From contig NZ_QMDI01000002.1 in the NCBI RefSeq assembly GCF_003336755.1, forward strand, positions 186,001 through 250,000: a stretch of DNA of 64,000 nt, given 5' to 3'. Shown one piece after another: positions 1 through 11,464 of this stretch. The position numbers and the translations under genes were made by a program. Each line of letters starts with the position of its first letter. The stretch's first letter is position 1. The notes under the pieces were generated by a model that saw only the letters and a program-made list of their open reading frames with translations, was not told the DNA's origin and did no database searches. The stretch comes from Elioraea thermophila (ex Habib et al. 2022) (GTDB lineage: Bacteria; Pseudomonadota; Alphaproteobacteria; Acetobacterales; Acetobacteraceae).

Positions 1-100
1 CACCTCGACGCAGAAAAACGCCGAGCATCAGCAGTGCCATCGCCGCGAGGGCGAGCACGAGTTCCGGCAGCGCAGCGTGCCAGTTCAAGATGCCTTCCAT
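1..100 (-). CDS. nuoN: NADH-quinone oxidoreductase subunit N (5' end only)
   Basis: Partial gene whose start codon (ATG, 98-100) is inside the window; the rest lies beyond the left edge. The 33 visible residues begin MEGILNWHAALPELVLALAA and run into a hydrophobic helix ending in arginines, as in the first membrane segment of NuoN. It starts five bases after the nuoM stop, so it is the last gene of the nuo operon. NuoN is an antiporter-like proton-pumping subunit of complex I. The identification rests on this short stretch plus gene order. Confidence 0.85.
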   Translation of the reverse strand, partial: MEGILNWHAALPELVLALAAMALLMLGVFLRRG

Positions 101-105
101 GGCGG

Positions 106-1620
106 TCAGAGGCCTGCCAGCTGTCGGGACGCGCCGAGCATCGCCTGATGCCGGTCGAGCAAGCTCGCGACCGAGACGCTGAAGAACTGCATGAAGGAGC
201 TCGGATAAATGCCCATCCACAGCGTCAGCGCCGCGAGGGGCGTGAACGCAGCAACCTCACGCGGCGACAGGTCGAGCAGCGCCTTCAACTCCGGCTTGGT
301 CAGCGCACCGAACAGCACGCGACGATAGAGCCACAGCATGTACGCCGCCCCCAGGACCATGCCCGAGGCAGCAACCAGAGCAAGCACCCGGTTCACCTGC
401 CACGCCCCCACGATGGCCAGGAACTCGCCGACGAAGCCCGACGTGCCGGGAAGGCCGACCGAGGCCATGCTGAACAGCATGAAGAGGAGCGCGTAGCGCG
501 GCATGCGGTGCGCAAGCCCGCCATAGGCCGCAATCTCACGCGTGTGCATCCGGTCGTAGATCACGCCGACACAGAGGAAGAGTGCGGCGGACACCACGCC
601 ATGGCTCAGCATCTGGAAGATCGCCCCTTCGATCCCCTGCGTGGTGAAGGTGAAGAGGCCCAAGGTGACGAGCCCCATATGCGCGACGGAGGAATAGGCG
701 ATCAGCTTCTTGATGTCCTCCTGCGCCAGGGCCACGAGCGACGTGTAGACGACCGCGATCGCCGACAGCGCGAAGATGAGCGGTGCGAAATCGACGGATG
801 CTTCCGGCAGCATCGGCAAGCTGAACCGCAGGAAGCCGTAGCCGCCCATCTTCAGCAGCACGCCGGCGAGGATCACGCTGCCGGCGGTGGGCGCCTCGAC
901 ATGCGCATCGGGCAGCCAGGTGTGGAACGGCCACATCGGCACCTTGACCGCGAACGAGGCGAAGAAGGCGAGAAACAGCCAAATTTGCGCACTGCGCGAC
1001 AGCGGGTGATCGAGCAGGAACGGGATGTCGGTGGTGCCCGCGTCGAGATAGAGCCAGATCACGGCGAGCAGCATCAGCACCGAACCCGCCAGCGTGAAGA
1101 GGAAGAACTTGAACGCGGCGTAGGTTCGCCGCGGCCCTCCCCAAATCCCGATGATGAGGAACATCGGGATCAGCACGCCCTCGAAGAAGAGATAGAAGAT
1201 GACGAGGTCGAGGGCCGCGAACATGCCGACCATCATGGTTTCGAGCACCAGGAACGCGATCATGTACTCGCGCACCTTGTTCTCGACCGACTCCCAGGAG
1301 GCGATCACGCAGATGGGGGTGAGCGCGGTGGAAAGGAGGACGAACAGGACCGACAGGCCATCGACGCCGACGTGGTAGGAGATGGCGAGATCACCGAACC
1401 AGGCCGCACGCTCGACGAATTGGAAATCGGCACTGCTGCGGTCGAAGCGGACCCACAGGACGAGGCTGAGGAAGAAGACGATCAGGCTGGTCCACAGCGC
1501 GGTCCAACGCGCGTTGGAGGCGATGGTCCGCTCGTCACCGCGGACGGAGGCGATGATCGCCGCTCCCACCAGCGGGAGGAAGATGATCAGGCTAAGAAGG
1601 GGAAAACCGACGGTGCTCAT
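106..1620 (-). CDS. nuoM: NADH-quinone oxidoreductase subunit M
   Basis: 504-residue polytopic inner-membrane protein of the Mrp-antiporter-like family, one of the three proton-pumping subunits of complex I. A membrane glutamate at residue 147 ([10 protein letters not shown]) and a lysine at 226 ([10 protein letters not shown]) match the conserved pair needed for proton translocation. They are followed by the family signature [13 protein letters not shown] near 233-245. The length is usual. It begins with ATG three bases after the nuoL stop, and nuoN starts five bases after its own stop, which suggests translational coupling. Confidence 0.97.
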   Translation of the reverse strand: MSTVGFPLLSLIIFLPLVGAAIIASVRGDERTIASNARWTALWTSLIVFFLSLVLWVRFDRSSADFQFVERAAWFGDLAISYHVGVDGLSVLFVLLSTALTPICVIASWESVENKVREYMIAFLVLETMMVGMFAALDLVIFYLFFEGVLIPMFLIIGIWGGPRRTYAAFKFFLFTLAGSVLMLLAVIWLYLDAGTTDIPFLLDHPLSRSAQIWLFLAFFASFAVKVPMWPFHTWLPDAHVEAPTAGSVILAGVLLKMGGYGFLRFSLPMLPEASVDFAPLIFALSAIAVVYTSLVALAQEDIKKLIAYSSVAHMGLVTLGLFTFTTQGIEGAIFQMLSHGVVSAALFLCVGVIYDRMHTREIAAYGGLAHRMPRYALLFMLFSMASVGLPGTSGFVGEFLAIVGAWQVNRVLALVAASGMVLGAAYMLWLYRRVLFGALTKPELKALLDLSPREVAAFTPLAALTLWMGIYPSSFMQFFSVSVASLLDRHQAMLGASRQLAGL

Positions 1621-1623
1621 GCG

Positions 1624-3555
1624 TCAGAGCCGGCCGGTCGCGGCGAGGGTGACGAGGACGACGAGCCCGACCAGCATGGCGAAGGCGTAGTGGTAGACGT
1701 AGCCGGACTGGATGCGGACGATGCCGCGCCCGATCCCGCGCGCCGCGGCTGCGACGCCGTCCGGGCCGTAGCGATCGATGGTGCCAAGATCCCCGCCCTT
1801 CCAGAGCGCGGTGCCGAGCGCGCAGGCAGGGCGAACGAAGAGGCGGTCGTAGAGCTCGTCAAAGTACCACTTGTTGAGCAGGAAGCGGTACGCGCCCGGA
1901 AAGGCCTCGGCCAATGCCGCCGGCAGCCGCGGCGCGAGCCCATAGAACAACACTGCCGTCGCAATCCCTGCACCCGCCAGCACGAGCGGAGCGTATTTCA
2001 CCTCGGCCGGAACGTCGTGCGCGAGCTCCATGGCGCGGTGTTCAGGCGCAATCACGATCGCCTCGCGCCAGAACCCGCTGTAATGGTGACCGACGAACGG
2101 TTCGTAGAACACGAGCCCGGCGAAGACGGCACCGATCGCGAGCAGCGCAAGCGGCACGGTCATGACGGGCGGGCTCTCGTGCACATGGCTCATGGTGTGC
2201 GCGTCCGCCCGTGCCTCGCCGTGGAAGGTCAGGATGAGCAGGCGCCAGGAATAGAACGCCGTGAGGAAGGCGGCGATCAGCCCGCAGGCGAAGGCGAAGC
2301 GCCCGACGGTGGTGCCGGAGGCCCAGGCGACCTCGAGCACCATGTCCTTTGAGTAGTAGCCGGCGAAGATCGGGATGCCGGCGAGTGCGAGGCTGCCGAC
2401 CCACATCATCGCGTAGGTGATCGGCACCTTGCGCCAGATGCCGCCCATGCGGCGAATATCCTGCTCGCCGTCCATGGCGTGGATGACGCTGCCGGCGGAG
2501 AGGAACAGTAGCGCCTTGAAGAAGGCGTGCGTGAAAAGATGGAAGATCGCGGCCGGATAGGCGGATACGCCGGCGGCAAAGAACATGTAGCCGAGCTGCG
2601 AGCAGGTGGAGTAGGCGATCACCCGCTTGATGTCGTTCTGCACGCAGCCCACCGTCGCGGCGAACAGCGCCGTCGCGGCCCCGATCACGGTGACGATGGC
2701 GAGTGCGGTGGGTGCAAGCTCGAACAGCGGGCTCATGCGCGCGGTGAGGAACACGCCGGCCGTCACCATCGTCGCCGCGTGGATGAGCGCCGAAACCGGC
2801 GTCGGCCCCTCCATCGCATCGGGCAGCCACGTGTGCAGGAAGAGCTGGGCGGACTTGCCCATGGCACCAATGAAGAGCAGCACCGCGCACAGCTCGACCG
2901 CTCGGAACTCGATCCCGGCGGCGGTGATCGTCCGCGCCGCCACCTCCGGCAGCGCAGCGAAGATCCCGTTGAAAGCGACACTGTCCGTCAGCGCGAACAC
3001 GCCGGCGATGCCGAGCGCGAAGCCGACGTCGCCGACCCGGTTGACAATGAACGCCTTCATGGCGGCGGCGTTCGCGCTGTCGCGGTCGAACCAGAACCCG
3101 ATCAGGAGGTACGAAGCCAGCCCCACGCCTTCCCAGCCGAAAAACAGCTGAACGAGGTCGTCCGCCGTCACCAGCATGAGCATGGCGAAGGTGAACAGCG
3201 ACAGGTACGCCATGAACCGGGGGATCGACGGGTCGTGGCTCATGTAACCAACGCTGTAGATGTGGATCAGCGTCGAAACGACCGTCACCATCCCGACCAT
3301 GACGGCAGAAAGGGTGTCGAACCTGAGCGACCAGCGCGCCTCCAGGCTGCCCGAAGCGATCCAGGTGGCGAGATCGACCGTGCGGGGGTTGCCATGCAGC
3401 GCCACATCGACGAACAGGATGGTGCCGCACAGCGCGGCGACCAACATCAGGCCGATGGTCACGCCTTGCGCGCCGCGATCGCCGAGGCTGCGCCCGAACA
3501 GCCCGGCAATCAGCGCGCCGAGGAGTGGGGGGAAGACCGCGCCGACTTCGAGCAT
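1624..3555 (-). CDS. nuoL: NADH-quinone oxidoreductase subunit L
   Basis: 643-residue antiporter-like subunit, the distal proton pump of complex I, with the long lateral helix of NuoL expected at the C terminus. Visible family features are GWEGVG (glutamate near 142), GKSAQ (lysine near 234) and HTWLPDAMEGPTPVSALIH near 241-259. I chose the ATG at 3553-3555, which has a GGGG about nine bases upstream. An in-frame TTG at 3562-3564, overlapping the nuoK stop, is the alternative and would add three residues. It is followed directly by nuoM. Confidence 0.97.
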   Translation of the reverse strand: MLEVGAVFPPLLGALIAGLFGRSLGDRGAQGVTIGLMLVAALCGTILFVDVALHGNPRTVDLATWIASGSLEARWSLRFDTLSAVMVGMVTVVSTLIHIYSVGYMSHDPSIPRFMAYLSLFTFAMLMLVTADDLVQLFFGWEGVGLASYLLIGFWFDRDSANAAAMKAFIVNRVGDVGFALGIAGVFALTDSVAFNGIFAALPEVAARTITAAGIEFRAVELCAVLLFIGAMGKSAQLFLHTWLPDAMEGPTPVSALIHAATMVTAGVFLTARMSPLFELAPTALAIVTVIGAATALFAATVGCVQNDIKRVIAYSTCSQLGYMFFAAGVSAYPAAIFHLFTHAFFKALLFLSAGSVIHAMDGEQDIRRMGGIWRKVPITYAMMWVGSLALAGIPIFAGYYSKDMVLEVAWASGTTVGRFAFACGLIAAFLTAFYSWRLLILTFHGEARADAHTMSHVHESPPVMTVPLALLAIGAVFAGLVFYEPFVGHHYSGFWREAIVIAPEHRAMELAHDVPAEVKYAPLVLAGAGIATAVLFYGLAPRLPAALAEAFPGAYRFLLNKWYFDELYDRLFVRPACALGTALWKGGDLGTIDRYGPDGVAAAARGIGRGIVRIQSGYVYHYAFAMLVGLVVLVTLAATGRL

Positions 3556-3560
3556 CCCGA

Positions 3561-3872
3561 TCAACCCCGCATCATGCGCACGTCGTCCACTTCGATCGAG
3601 CCGCGATTGCGGAAATAGACGACGATGATGGCGAGCCCGATCGCCGCCTCCGCGGCGGCGACTGTGAGCACGAACATGGTGAAGATCTGCCCCGTCAGGT
3701 CGCCCAACTGCGCGGCGAAGGCGATCAGGTTCAGGTTCACCGCCAGCAGCATCAACTCGACCGACATCAGGATCACGATCACATTCTTGCGGTTGAGGAA
3801 GATGCCGACCGTTCCGAGCGTGAAGAGAATGGCCGCGACCGCAAGATAGTGCCCGAGCCCGACTGCCGGCAT
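3561..3872 (-). CDS. nuoK: NADH-quinone oxidoreductase subunit K
   Basis: 103-residue, three-helix membrane subunit of complex I that sits between the peripheral arm and the pumping subunits. The second helix carries the conserved acidic residue in [13 protein letters not shown], and a further glutamate follows in [12 protein letters not shown] chose the ATG at 3870-3872 because it gives the family length and lies four bases after the nuoJ stop; a longer in-frame start would run into nuoJ. Its TGA reaches the beginning of nuoL. Confidence 0.97.
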   Translation of the reverse strand: MPAVGLGHYLAVAAILFTLGTVGIFLNRKNVIVILMSVELMLLAVNLNLIAFAAQLGDLTGQIFTMFVLTVAAAEAAIGLAIIVVYFRNRGSIEVDDVRMMRG

Positions 3873-3876
3873 CGCT

Positions 3877-4560
3877 TCAGTGCCCCCCATGCGGCGTGTG
3901 TTCGACCGCCCGCTCGCGCTCCTCGCCACGACTTGCCTCGGGCTTCGGCACCACGATCATGCCCGAACCCGGTTTCATCTTCACCAGGGCCAGGGTGTCC
4001 TCGACGCGCCGCGCGGTTTGCGCCGCAACGTCCTGACGCTTCACGCCGGGGCGGTCGCGCAGCGTCAGCACGATCGCGCCGATCATCGCGACCAGCAGGA
4101 TCACCCCCGAAGCCTGGAACAGATAAAAATAGTCCGTGTACAGAATGAGGCCGAGGGCCGTCGTATTGTCCACTCCCGCGGGCACCGGTTCCGCGAGCAG
4201 CCGTGGCGCCTCGGCCGACAGCGACCAGACCGAGGCGAGGAACAGCAGTTCGGCCGCGAGGATCACGCCGACCACCGCCCCGATCGGCAGGTAGCGCACG
4301 AAGCCTTCGCGGAGTTCGGCGAAATTGACGTCGAGCATCATCACCACGAAGAGGAACAGCACCGCGACCGCGCCCACGTAGACGATGACCAGGATCATCG
4401 CGAGGAACTCGGCACCCGCGAGGAGGAACAAGGCGGCCGCGTTGAAGAAGGCGAGGATCAAGTAGAGAACGGCGTGCACCGGGTTGCGCGCGAGCACCAC
4501 CATGGCAGCCGCGGCAATCAGCACCGCAGCGAAGGCGTAGAACGCGAGCGTGACGATCAC
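3877..4560 (-). CDS. nuoJ: NADH-quinone oxidoreductase subunit J
   Basis: 227-residue membrane subunit of complex I with five predicted helices in the first two thirds. The third region, [21 protein letters not shown], carries the pi-bulge helix typical of NuoJ/ND6. The C-terminal 60 residues are hydrophilic and rich in charge, ending in a His-rich tail, and look like a cytoplasmic extension. It starts with GTG (4558-4560); no nearer ATG exists. It lies between nuoI (31 bases upstream) and nuoK (4 bases downstream). Confidence 0.96.
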   Translation of the reverse strand: MIVTLAFYAFAAVLIAAAAMVVLARNPVHAVLYLILAFFNAAALFLLAGAEFLAMILVIVYVGAVAVLFLFVVMMLDVNFAELREGFVRYLPIGAVVGVILAAELLFLASVWSLSAEAPRLLAEPVPAGVDNTTALGLILYTDYFYLFQASGVILLVAMIGAIVLTLRDRPGVKRQDVAAQTARRVEDTLALVKMKPGSGMIVVPKPEASRGEERERAVEHTPHGGH

Positions 4561-4591
4561 GATGGCCGCCGGTGCACGATGGGAAGGGCGA

Positions 4592-5080
4592 TCAGCGATA
4601 TGGCGCGTCGGCCTTCAGGCGGGCCGCGATCTCCGCCTCCCAGCGATCGCCATTCGCAAGCAGCCGTTCCTTCGTGTAGATCAGCTCCTCCCGCGTCTCG
4701 GTCGAGAATTCGAAGTTCGGCCCTTCCACGATCGCATCGACCGGACAGGCCTCCTCGCAAAGCCCGCAATAGATGCACTTGGTCATGTCGATGTCATACC
4801 GTGTGGTACGGCGCGAGCCGTCCTCGCGCGGTTCGGCCTCGATGGTGATCGCCTGCGCCGGGCAGATCGCCTCGCAAAGCTTGCAGGCAATGCAGCGTTC
4901 TTCGCCGTTCGGATAGCGGCGCAGCGCGTGTTCGCCCTTGAAGCGGGGGCTGATGGGCCCCTTCTCGTGCGGGTAGTTGATGGTCACCTTCCGCTTGAAG
5001 AGATAGCGGAAGGTCAGGGCGAGTCCGGAGACGAGTTCGCTCAACAGGAAGGAGCGCGCGTTGCGATCGACGAAGCCCAT
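4592..5080 (-). CDS. nuoI: NADH-quinone oxidoreductase subunit I, two 4Fe-4S clusters
   Basis: 162-residue ferredoxin-like subunit of the peripheral arm that carries clusters N6a and N6b and passes electrons towards NuoB. Both motifs are intact: [12 protein letters not shown] (Cys 63, 66, 69, 73) and [12 protein letters not shown] (Cys 102, 105, 108, 112). The N terminus ([18 protein letters not shown]) is the amphipathic membrane-contact helix of the alphaproteobacterial and mitochondrial TYKY type. An 88-base gap separates it from nuoH, the largest within this operon. Confidence 0.97.
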   Translation of the reverse strand: MGFVDRNARSFLLSELVSGLALTFRYLFKRKVTINYPHEKGPISPRFKGEHALRRYPNGEERCIACKLCEAICPAQAITIEAEPREDGSRRTTRYDIDMTKCIYCGLCEEACPVDAIVEGPNFEFSTETREELIYTKERLLANGDRWEAEIAARLKADAPYR

Positions 5081-5168
5081 GTCCGCCTCCAGGGTTGCCG
5101 CTTCCTAGCCGTGCAGCGGCCGGCCCGCAACGGCCGCCTGTCGCACCGGACCAAAGCCCGCCAGCACG

Positions 5169-6185
5169 TCAGGCCCCCGTCGGCAGCCAGCCCAGCAGCT
5201 TCAGGGCGCCTGCGGTCAGCACCACCCAGAGGAGGCTGAGCGGCAGGAAGACCTTCCAGCCGAGTCGCATCAGCTGGTCGTAGCGGTAGCGAGGGAACGT
5301 TGCGCGAACCCACAGGAACACGAACAAACAGAGGGCGATCTTCAGAGCGAACCACACGGGGCCCGGGATCCAGGTGAACGGCGCGATGTCGAGGGGCGGC
5401 AGCCAGCCGCCCAGAAACAGGATCGAGGTCATCGCGCTCATCAGGATCATGTTGGCGTATTCGCCGAGGAAGAACATGGCGAAGGCCATCGAGCTGTACT
5501 CGACGAAAAAACCGGCCACGATCTCGCTTTCGCCTTCCGGCAGGTCGAAGGGTGCGCGGTTCGTTTCGGCCAGCGCGGAGATGAAAAAGACGATGAACAT
5601 CGGAAAGAGAGGAACGACGAACCAAAGGTCCTTCTGCGCCTCGACCACGCGCGAGAGGTTCAGGCTGCCGACACAGAGCAGAACCGTGATGATGACGAAA
5701 CCGATCGAGACCTCGTAGGACACCATCTGGGCGGCCGAGCGCAGCGCGCCCAGGAAGGCGTATTTCGAGTTCGAGGCCCAGCCGGCGATGATGATGCCGT
5801 AGACGCCGAGCGAGGAGATCGCGAACAGGTAGAGGATGCCGACGTTGATGTCGGCCAGCACGAGCCCGGGCCCGAACGGGATGACCGCCCACGCGATGAG
5901 GGCCAGCGCGAAGGTGAGCATCGGGGCGAACAGGAAAAGAACGCGGTTTGCCCCTGATGGAATGACCGTCTCCTTCATCAGGAGCTTCAGCGCATCGGCG
6001 AACGGCTGAAGGAGCCCGAAGGGACCGACCACGTTAGGGCCCTTGCGCAGCTGGATCGCCGCCAGAACCTTCCGCTCCGCGTAGGTGAGGTACGCGACAC
6101 CGACCAGAACGGGGATCATGATCGCGAGGATGGCCGCGACCACGAACAGGAAGTGACCCACCGGGGTGGCGAGGAAGCCGTCCAT
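5169..6185 (-). CDS. nuoH: NADH-quinone oxidoreductase subunit H
   Basis: 338-residue membrane subunit that joins the peripheral and membrane arms and forms part of the quinone chamber. Family hallmarks are [20 protein letters not shown] near residue 30-50 and [15 protein letters not shown] in the cytoplasmic loop, which bears the conserved acidic residues. About eight helices are predicted. The ATG at 6183-6185 was chosen because it gives the family start ([10 protein letters not shown]) and lies five bases after the nuoG stop; a longer frame would overlap nuoG. Confidence 0.97.
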   Translation of the reverse strand: MDGFLATPVGHFLFVVAAILAIMIPVLVGVAYLTYAERKVLAAIQLRKGPNVVGPFGLLQPFADALKLLMKETVIPSGANRVLFLFAPMLTFALALIAWAVIPFGPGLVLADINVGILYLFAISSLGVYGIIIAGWASNSKYAFLGALRSAAQMVSYEVSIGFVIITVLLCVGSLNLSRVVEAQKDLWFVVPLFPMFIVFFISALAETNRAPFDLPEGESEIVAGFFVEYSSMAFAMFFLGEYANMILMSAMTSILFLGGWLPPLDIAPFTWIPGPVWFALKIALCLFVFLWVRATFPRYRYDQLMRLGWKVFLPLSLLWVVLTAGALKLLGWLPTGA

Positions 6186-6190
6186 CGTGA

Positions 6191-8245
6191 TCACTCCGCG
6201 GCGACGGCCGAGGGAGCGGCGCGCAAGGCGGCGCAAGCCGCCATGGTCGGCGAGGCCCGCCCGATCGGATCCGTGCGGTAATAGTCGCGGATGGGGGAGA
6301 CGAACGGCGCCTCGCCCATCATGTCCGGATCACCGGAGGGACCGGCGGGGTCGGTGCAGCCGGCACCGACTGAGGACGACAGGCGCGGTTCCCGCCTGAG
6401 CCGCGCGCGCAGCTCCTCCAGCGTGTCGTACGGCAAGGAATGGCCGAGCGCGTCGGAGAGGGCGCGCAGGATCTTCCAGTCCTCCCGCGCTTCGCCTGGC
6501 GCGAACACCGCCCGCTCCGTCGTCTGCACCCGCCCCTCGGTATTGACGAAGGTCGCCTCCTTTTCGGTGTAGGCGGAACCGGGAAGGACCACGTCGGCGC
6601 GAGCGGCCATGGGGCCGCCATGCGTGCCGATGTGGACGAGGAACGCGCGCCCGAGATCGGCGGGGTCGAGTTCGTCCGCCCCCAGCGAGAACACGACCTC
6701 GATCTCGCCCGAGCGCGCGCCGTCGAGAATGCCGTGGAGGTCGCGTCCACCGGCACCCGGCAGGAAGCCGAGATCGAGCCCGCCCACGCGACCCGCCGCC
6801 GTGTGAAGCACGTTGAAGCCGTGCCAGTCGGGGCGGAGCGCGTTGGCCTGGCGCGCGACCGTCCAGGCGGCGGCGAGCACGGCCGCCCCGTCGGGCCGCG
6901 CTAGTGCCCCCTGCCCCACCACCACCATCGGCCGTTCAACCGACCGGAAGGTCTGCGCAAAGGGATGGTTGCCGTGCAGGAGCGCGCGCAGCGCGGCCGG
7001 CCCGGCGCCGAGATGGTCGTAGTCGTAGGTGAGATCGTGCACCTCGCCGATCAGCGCGATCGCGACCTTGCCGGCAAGCCAGCGCTTGCGGATGCGGGCG
7101 TTGAGCACGGCCGCCTCGAGGCGGGGGTTCGTGCCGATGAGCAGGATCGCGTCCGCCCGCTCGATGCCGGCGATGGTGCTGTTGAACAGGTAGAAGTCGC
7201 GCCGCGTGGCATCCAGCCGCGCCCCGTCCTGGCGGCAGTCGAGATTGGGCGAACCGAGGCGCGCAAAGAGATCCTTCGCCGCCGCCATCGTCTCGCAGTC
7301 GGTTTGATCCCCGGCGAGTGCCGCGATCCGTTCCGGCGCGGCGCCACGGAGGCGCTTCGCCACCGTCTCCAGCGCCTCTGTCCAGCTCGCCGGCACAAGC
7401 CGCCCATCCTTGCGCAGCCAGGGACGATCGAGTCGGCGGCGCACCAATCCGTCGAGCGAGAAACGCGCCTTGTCCGAAATCCACTCCTCGTTGATCTCGT
7501 CATTCACGCGGGGAAGGATGCGCAGCACCTGCCCGCCCCGGCTGTCGATGCGGATCCAGGAGCCGACCGCGTCGGTGACGTCGATCGAATCGGTCTTCGT
7601 CAGCTCCCAAGGCCGCGCGATGAAGGCGTAGGGCTTGGAGGTGAGCGCGCCAACGGGGCAAAGGTCGATGATGTTGCCGGAGAGTTCGCTCGTCAGCGCG
7701 CGCTCGACGTAGGTGGTGATCTCCATCTGCTCGCCGCGGCCGGTCGCTCCGAGTTCCGGCACGCCGGCGACCTCGGTGAGGAAGCGCACGCAGCGCGTGC
7801 AGTGGATGCAGCGCGTCATCACCGTCTTGATCAGCGGGCCGAAATCCTTGTCGGGCACCGCGCGCTTGTTCTCGTGATAGCGGCTGCGATCGAAGCCATA
7901 GGCCATCGCCTGGTCCTGCAGGTCGCACTCCCCGCCCTGGTCGCAGATCGGGCAGTCGAGCGGGTGGTTGATCAGCAGGAACTCCATCACGCCGCGGCGG
8001 GCGGCACGCACCGTCGGGCTGTCGGTCCGGATCACCATGCCGTCGGCTACCGGATAGGCGCAGGAGGCGATCGGCTTGGGCGCCTTCTCGAGTTCAACGA
8101 GGCACATGCGGCAATTGCCGGCGATGGAGAGGCGCTCGTGGTAGCAGAAACGTGGGATTTCCTTGCCGGCGAGCTCGCAGGCCTGCAGAACCGTGATCCC
8201 CGGGGGGACTTCGAGTTCCGTGCCGTCGATGGTCAGTTTCGGCAT
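6191..8245 (-). CDS. nuoG: NADH-quinone oxidoreductase subunit G
   Basis: 684-residue peripheral-arm subunit, short like mitochondrial NDUFS1 rather than the roughly 900-residue enterobacterial form. An N-terminal 2Fe-2S domain has Cys 34, 45, 48 and 62. The His/Cys cluster follows in [15 protein letters not shown] (Cys 98, 101, 107), and a further 4Fe-4S set is in CIHCTRC (Cys 146, 149, 152) plus CPVGAL (Cys 196). The remainder is a molybdopterin-oxidoreductase fold without catalytic function in this family. It sits between nuoF and nuoH. Confidence 0.97.
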   Translation of the reverse strand: MPKLTIDGTELEVPPGITVLQACELAGKEIPRFCYHERLSIAGNCRMCLVELEKAPKPIASCAYPVADGMVIRTDSPTVRAARRGVMEFLLINHPLDCPICDQGGECDLQDQAMAYGFDRSRYHENKRAVPDKDFGPLIKTVMTRCIHCTRCVRFLTEVAGVPELGATGRGEQMEITTYVERALTSELSGNIIDLCPVGALTSKPYAFIARPWELTKTDSIDVTDAVGSWIRIDSRGGQVLRILPRVNDEINEEWISDKARFSLDGLVRRRLDRPWLRKDGRLVPASWTEALETVAKRLRGAAPERIAALAGDQTDCETMAAAKDLFARLGSPNLDCRQDGARLDATRRDFYLFNSTIAGIERADAILLIGTNPRLEAAVLNARIRKRWLAGKVAIALIGEVHDLTYDYDHLGAGPAALRALLHGNHPFAQTFRSVERPMVVVGQGALARPDGAAVLAAAWTVARQANALRPDWHGFNVLHTAAGRVGGLDLGFLPGAGGRDLHGILDGARSGEIEVVFSLGADELDPADLGRAFLVHIGTHGGPMAARADVVLPGSAYTEKEATFVNTEGRVQTTERAVFAPGEAREDWKILRALSDALGHSLPYDTLEELRARLRREPRLSSSVGAGCTDPAGPSGDPDMMGEAPFVSPIRDYYRTDPIGRASPTMAACAALRAAPSAVAAE

Positions 8246-8281
8246 CGCCCCCTCACTCGGCTGCCAACGCCCGCCCCACCG

Positions 8282-9580
8282 TCACTCCGCCGCCAGCGGC
8301 ACCGCGCCGCGGCGTGCCTTGTAGGCCCTGATCCGCTCCTCCATCAGCGGGCGGAAGTGGCGGATCAGGCCTTGCACCGGCCAGGCGGCGGCATCGCCGA
8401 GCGCGCAGATCGTGTGCCCCTCGATCTCCCGCGTCACCTGTTCGAGCACATCGATTTCCTCGATCTCCGCCCGGCCCTCGACCATGCGCTCCATCACCCG
8501 CCACAGCCACCCGGTGCCCTCGCGGCAGGGCGTGCACTGGCCGCAGGATTCGTGCTTGTAGAAGCGTGAGAGGCGCGCGATCGCACGAATCGGGTCGGTC
8601 GAGCGGTCCATCACGATCACGCCCGCCGTGCCGAGGCCGGACTTCACCTCGCGCAGGCTGTCGAAGTCCATCAGCACCGTGTCGCAGATCTCCTTCGGCA
8701 ACAGCGGCACCGAGGAACCACCGGGAATGACGGCGAGCAGGTTGTCCCAACCCCCGCGCACCCCACCCGCGTAGCGCTCGATCAGCTCGCGCAGCGGAAT
8801 CCCGAGCGCCTCCTCGACGTTGCAGGGTCGGTTCACGTGGCCGGAGATGCAGAAGATCTTCGTCCCCGTGTTCTTCGGCCGGCCGATCGAGGCAAACCAG
8901 GAGGCGCCGCGGCGCAGGATCTCGGGCACGACCGCGATCGATTCGACATTGTTCACCGTCGTCGGGCAGCCCCAGAGCCCGACCGCGGCGGGAAAGGGCG
9001 GTTTCAGCCGCGGCATGCCCTTCTTACCCTCGAGGCTCTCGAGGAGTGCGGTCTCCTCGCCGCAGATGTAGGCGCCCGCCCCGCGCGTCACCTTGAGGTC
9101 GAAGGCGTAGCCCGATCCGCAGGCGTTCCTGCCGATCAGCCCCGCCTCATAGGCCTCATCGATCGCGTGTTGCAGCCGCTTGTACTCGGCGTGGAATTCG
9201 CCGCGGATGTAGATCCAGGCCTCGTGCGCGCCCATCGCGACGGAGGCAAGAAGGGCTCCCTCGATCAGCTTGTGTGGCTCGTGGCGAAGGATGTCACGGT
9301 CCTTGCATGTGCCGGGCTCGCTCTCGTCGGCGTTGATGACGAGGTAGTGGGGACGGTCCTTCACCTGCTTCGGCATGAAGGACCATTTGAGCCCCGTCGG
9401 GAACCCAGCACCGCCGCGGCCGCGCAGGCCCGAGGCCTTCACCTCCTCGACGATCCACTCCCGCCCCTTCTCGATCAGCGCCTTGGTGCCGTCCCAGTCG
9501 CCGCGCGCGCGCGCGCCGGCGAGCCGCCAGTCGTGCTGGCCGTAGAGATTGGTGAAGATGCGATCGCGATCGGCCAGCAT
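8282..9580 (-). CDS. nuoF: NADH-quinone oxidoreductase subunit F, FMN and NADH site
   Basis: 432-residue subunit where NADH is oxidised. The glycine-rich FMN/NADH loop [13 protein letters not shown] lies at about residues 54-66, followed by [13 protein letters not shown]. The 4Fe-4S cluster N3 motif [13 protein letters not shown] lies near residue 350. The reading frame is open much further upstream, but the extra sequence is arginine-rich shadow of nuoE. The ATG at 9578-9580 gives the family start [14 protein letters not shown] and lies four bases after the nuoE stop. Confidence 0.97.
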   Translation of the reverse strand: MLADRDRIFTNLYGQHDWRLAGARARGDWDGTKALIEKGREWIVEEVKASGLRGRGGAGFPTGLKWSFMPKQVKDRPHYLVINADESEPGTCKDRDILRHEPHKLIEGALLASVAMGAHEAWIYIRGEFHAEYKRLQHAIDEAYEAGLIGRNACGSGYAFDLKVTRGAGAYICGEETALLESLEGKKGMPRLKPPFPAAVGLWGCPTTVNNVESIAVVPEILRRGASWFASIGRPKNTGTKIFCISGHVNRPCNVEEALGIPLRELIERYAGGVRGGWDNLLAVIPGGSSVPLLPKEICDTVLMDFDSLREVKSGLGTAGVIVMDRSTDPIRAIARLSRFYKHESCGQCTPCREGTGWLWRVMERMVEGRAEIEEIDVLEQVTREIEGHTICALGDAAAWPVQGLIRHFRPLMEERIRAYKARRGAVPLAAE

Positions 9581-9584
9581 CGGT

Positions 9585-10256
9585 TCAATCCGTCTTGGCG
9601 ATGTCGACGAGCGTGGCGCCTTCGACCTCAGGCCAGCCCTCCGGCGCCGAGGCCTGGCGGCGCCGCACGGAGCCGGGTGCGGGGCGTTCGCCGCGGCGCA
9701 GGGCCTCGAGGATGCGCTCCGTCGCCTCGCCGTCGAGATCCTCGTAGAAGTCGTCGCCCACCCAGAGGATCGGCGCGTTGACGCAGGCCCCGAGGCACTC
9801 GACCTCCTCGACCGAGAACATGCCGTCGGGAGAAACTTCTCCGTCCGGAACGTTGCCGGCAGCGCGACGGCAGGCGGCGAGCACGCCGTCTGAGCCGCGC
9901 AGCCAGCAGGGCGTGGTGGTGCACACCTGCAGATGGAAACGCCCGACGGGCCGCGTCTTGAACATGGTGTAGAAGCTCGCGACCTCGTAGACGCGGATCT
10001 TCGGCAGGCCGAGGATGTCCGCCACATGGTCCATTGCCGCGCGGGGAAGCCAGCGCGCGCCGGTCTCCTCCTCCATCTGCCGCTGGGCGAGATCGAGCAG
10101 CGCTTTCACGGCCGCGGCCTGACGCCCCGGCGGATACTTCGCGATCTGCGCCTCCGCCTTCGTGCGATAGGCCGGCGTGAAGGCAAAGGTTTCCGGTCCG
10201 CCCTCGAAGGGGTGGGCGGGAGTCCAGCGCGCCGGCTTGTGCGCAGGCCCGCTCAT
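9585..10256 (-). CDS. nuoE: NADH-quinone oxidoreductase subunit E, 2Fe-2S
   Basis: 223-residue thioredoxin-like subunit that carries cluster N1a and pairs with NuoF and NuoG. The four ligands are present with normal spacing: Cys 112 and 117 ([11 protein letters not shown]) and Cys 154 and 158 (ECLGACVN). After the core the protein has a roughly 40-residue basic and proline-containing tail, as in other alphaproteobacteria. The ATG (10254-10256) overlaps the nuoD TGA by four bases. Confidence 0.97.
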   Translation of the reverse strand: MSGPAHKPARWTPAHPFEGGPETFAFTPAYRTKAEAQIAKYPPGRQAAAVKALLDLAQRQMEEETGARWLPRAAMDHVADILGLPKIRVYEVASFYTMFKTRPVGRFHLQVCTTTPCWLRGSDGVLAACRRAAGNVPDGEVSPDGMFSVEEVECLGACVNAPILWVGDDFYEDLDGEATERILEALRRGERPAPGSVRRRQASAPEGWPEVEGATLVDIAKTD

Positions 10257-11464
10257 CGGTCGATCTCGCCGAACACAATGTCGAGGCTGCCGATGATCGC
10301 CACCGTGTCGGCCAGCATGTGTCCCTTGGCGAGCCGATCCATCGCCTGCAGATGCGCGAAGCCGGGCGCGCGGATCTTGCAGCGATAGGGCCGGTTGGTG
10401 CCGTCGGCGATGAGATAGACGCCGAATTCCCCCTTCGGTGCCTCCACCACCGTGTAGGTCTCGCCGGCCGGCACGTGGTAACCCTCCGTGTAGAGCTTGA
10501 AGTGATGGATCAGCGCCTCCATCGAGGTCTTCATCTCGGCGCGCGAGGGTGGGGTGATCTTGTGGTCCTGCACCTTGACGGGGCCATCGGGCATGCGCGC
10601 GAGGCACTGGCGGATGATCTTCAGGCTCTCGCGCATCTCCGCCATGCGCACGAGGTAGCGATCATAGCAGTCGCCGTTGCGGCCGACGGGGATGTCGAAA
10701 TCCATCTCGGCGTAGACGTCGTAGGGCTGGGCCTTGCGCAGGTCCCAGGCCGCGCCAGAGGCGCGCAGGCAGGGCCCCGACCAGCCCCAGGCGAGCGCCT
10801 CCTCGAGCGGCATCACGCCGATGTCGACCGTGCGCTGCTTCCAGATCCGGTTCTCGGTGAGCAGGCCCTCGAGGTCGTCGAGGAACTTCGGGAAGGTGTC
10901 GCACCAGGCGGCGATGCGATCGGTGAGCCCGGCGGGCAGATCCTTCGCGACACCGCCCGGGCGAAAGTAGTTGGCGTGAAGGCGCGCGCCCGAGGCGGCC
11001 TCGTGGAACTCCATCAGCTTTTCGCGCTCCTCGAAGCCCCAAAGTGCCGGGGTGATGGCGCCGACGTCGAGGCCATAGGTGGTGATGTTCAGCAGGTGAT
11101 TGAGGATGCGCGTGATTTCGGCGAACAGGACGCGAATGTATTGCGCGCGCGGCGGCGGCGTGATGCCGAGGAGCTTCTCGACCGCGAGGGCGAAGGCGTG
11201 CTCCTGGCACATCGGCGAAACGTAATCGAGGCGGTCGAAATAGGGCACCGCCTGCATGTAGGTCTTGTACTCGATCAGCTTCTCGGTGCCGCGGTGCAAC
11301 AGGCCGATGTGCGGGTCGGCGCGCTCCACCACCTCGCCATCCATCTCCAGCACCATGCGCAGCACGCCGTGCGCCGCCGGGTGCTGCGGCCCGAAATTCA
11401 TCGTGTGGGTGCGGATCGCCGCCCCAGGCCCCGTTTCGCCAGCGCCGATGACGACTTCAGCCAC
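10253..11464 (-). CDS. nuoD: NADH-quinone oxidoreductase subunit D
   Basis: 403-residue quinone-site subunit related to the large subunit of NiFe hydrogenases but without nickel ligands. Family motifs seen are [22 protein letters not shown] at the N terminus, [18 protein letters not shown] and [10 protein letters not shown], and the C-terminal [12 protein letters not shown] ending. It starts with GTG (11462-11464), overlapping the end of nuoC by eight bases; no ATG lies closer to the conserved N terminus than the one inside it. It is separate from NuoC, unlike the fused enterobacterial NuoCD. Confidence 0.97.
   Translation of the reverse strand: MAEVVIGAGETGPGAAIRTHTMNFGPQHPAAHGVLRMVLEMDGEVVERADPHIGLLHRGTEKLIEYKTYMQAVPYFDRLDYVSPMCQEHAFALAVEKLLGITPPPRAQYIRVLFAEITRILNHLLNITTYGLDVGAITPALWGFEEREKLMEFHEAASGARLHANYFRPGGVAKDLPAGLTDRIAAWCDTFPKFLDDLEGLLTENRIWKQRTVDIGVMPLEEALAWGWSGPCLRASGAAWDLRKAQPYDVYAEMDFDIPVGRNGDCYDRYLVRMAEMRESLKIIRQCLARMPDGPVKVQDHKITPPSRAEMKTSMEALIHHFKLYTEGYHVPAGETYTVVEAPKGEFGVYLIADGTNRPYRCKIRAPGFAHLQAMDRLAKGHMLADTVAIIGSLDIVFGEIDR

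Noticed and set aside
34-2352. 772-residue open frame on the plus strand across nuoM and nuoL
   Set aside because: Arg/Glu/Asp/His-rich product typical of the antisense of a GC-rich hydrophobic gene; the minus strand has clear NuoM and NuoL.
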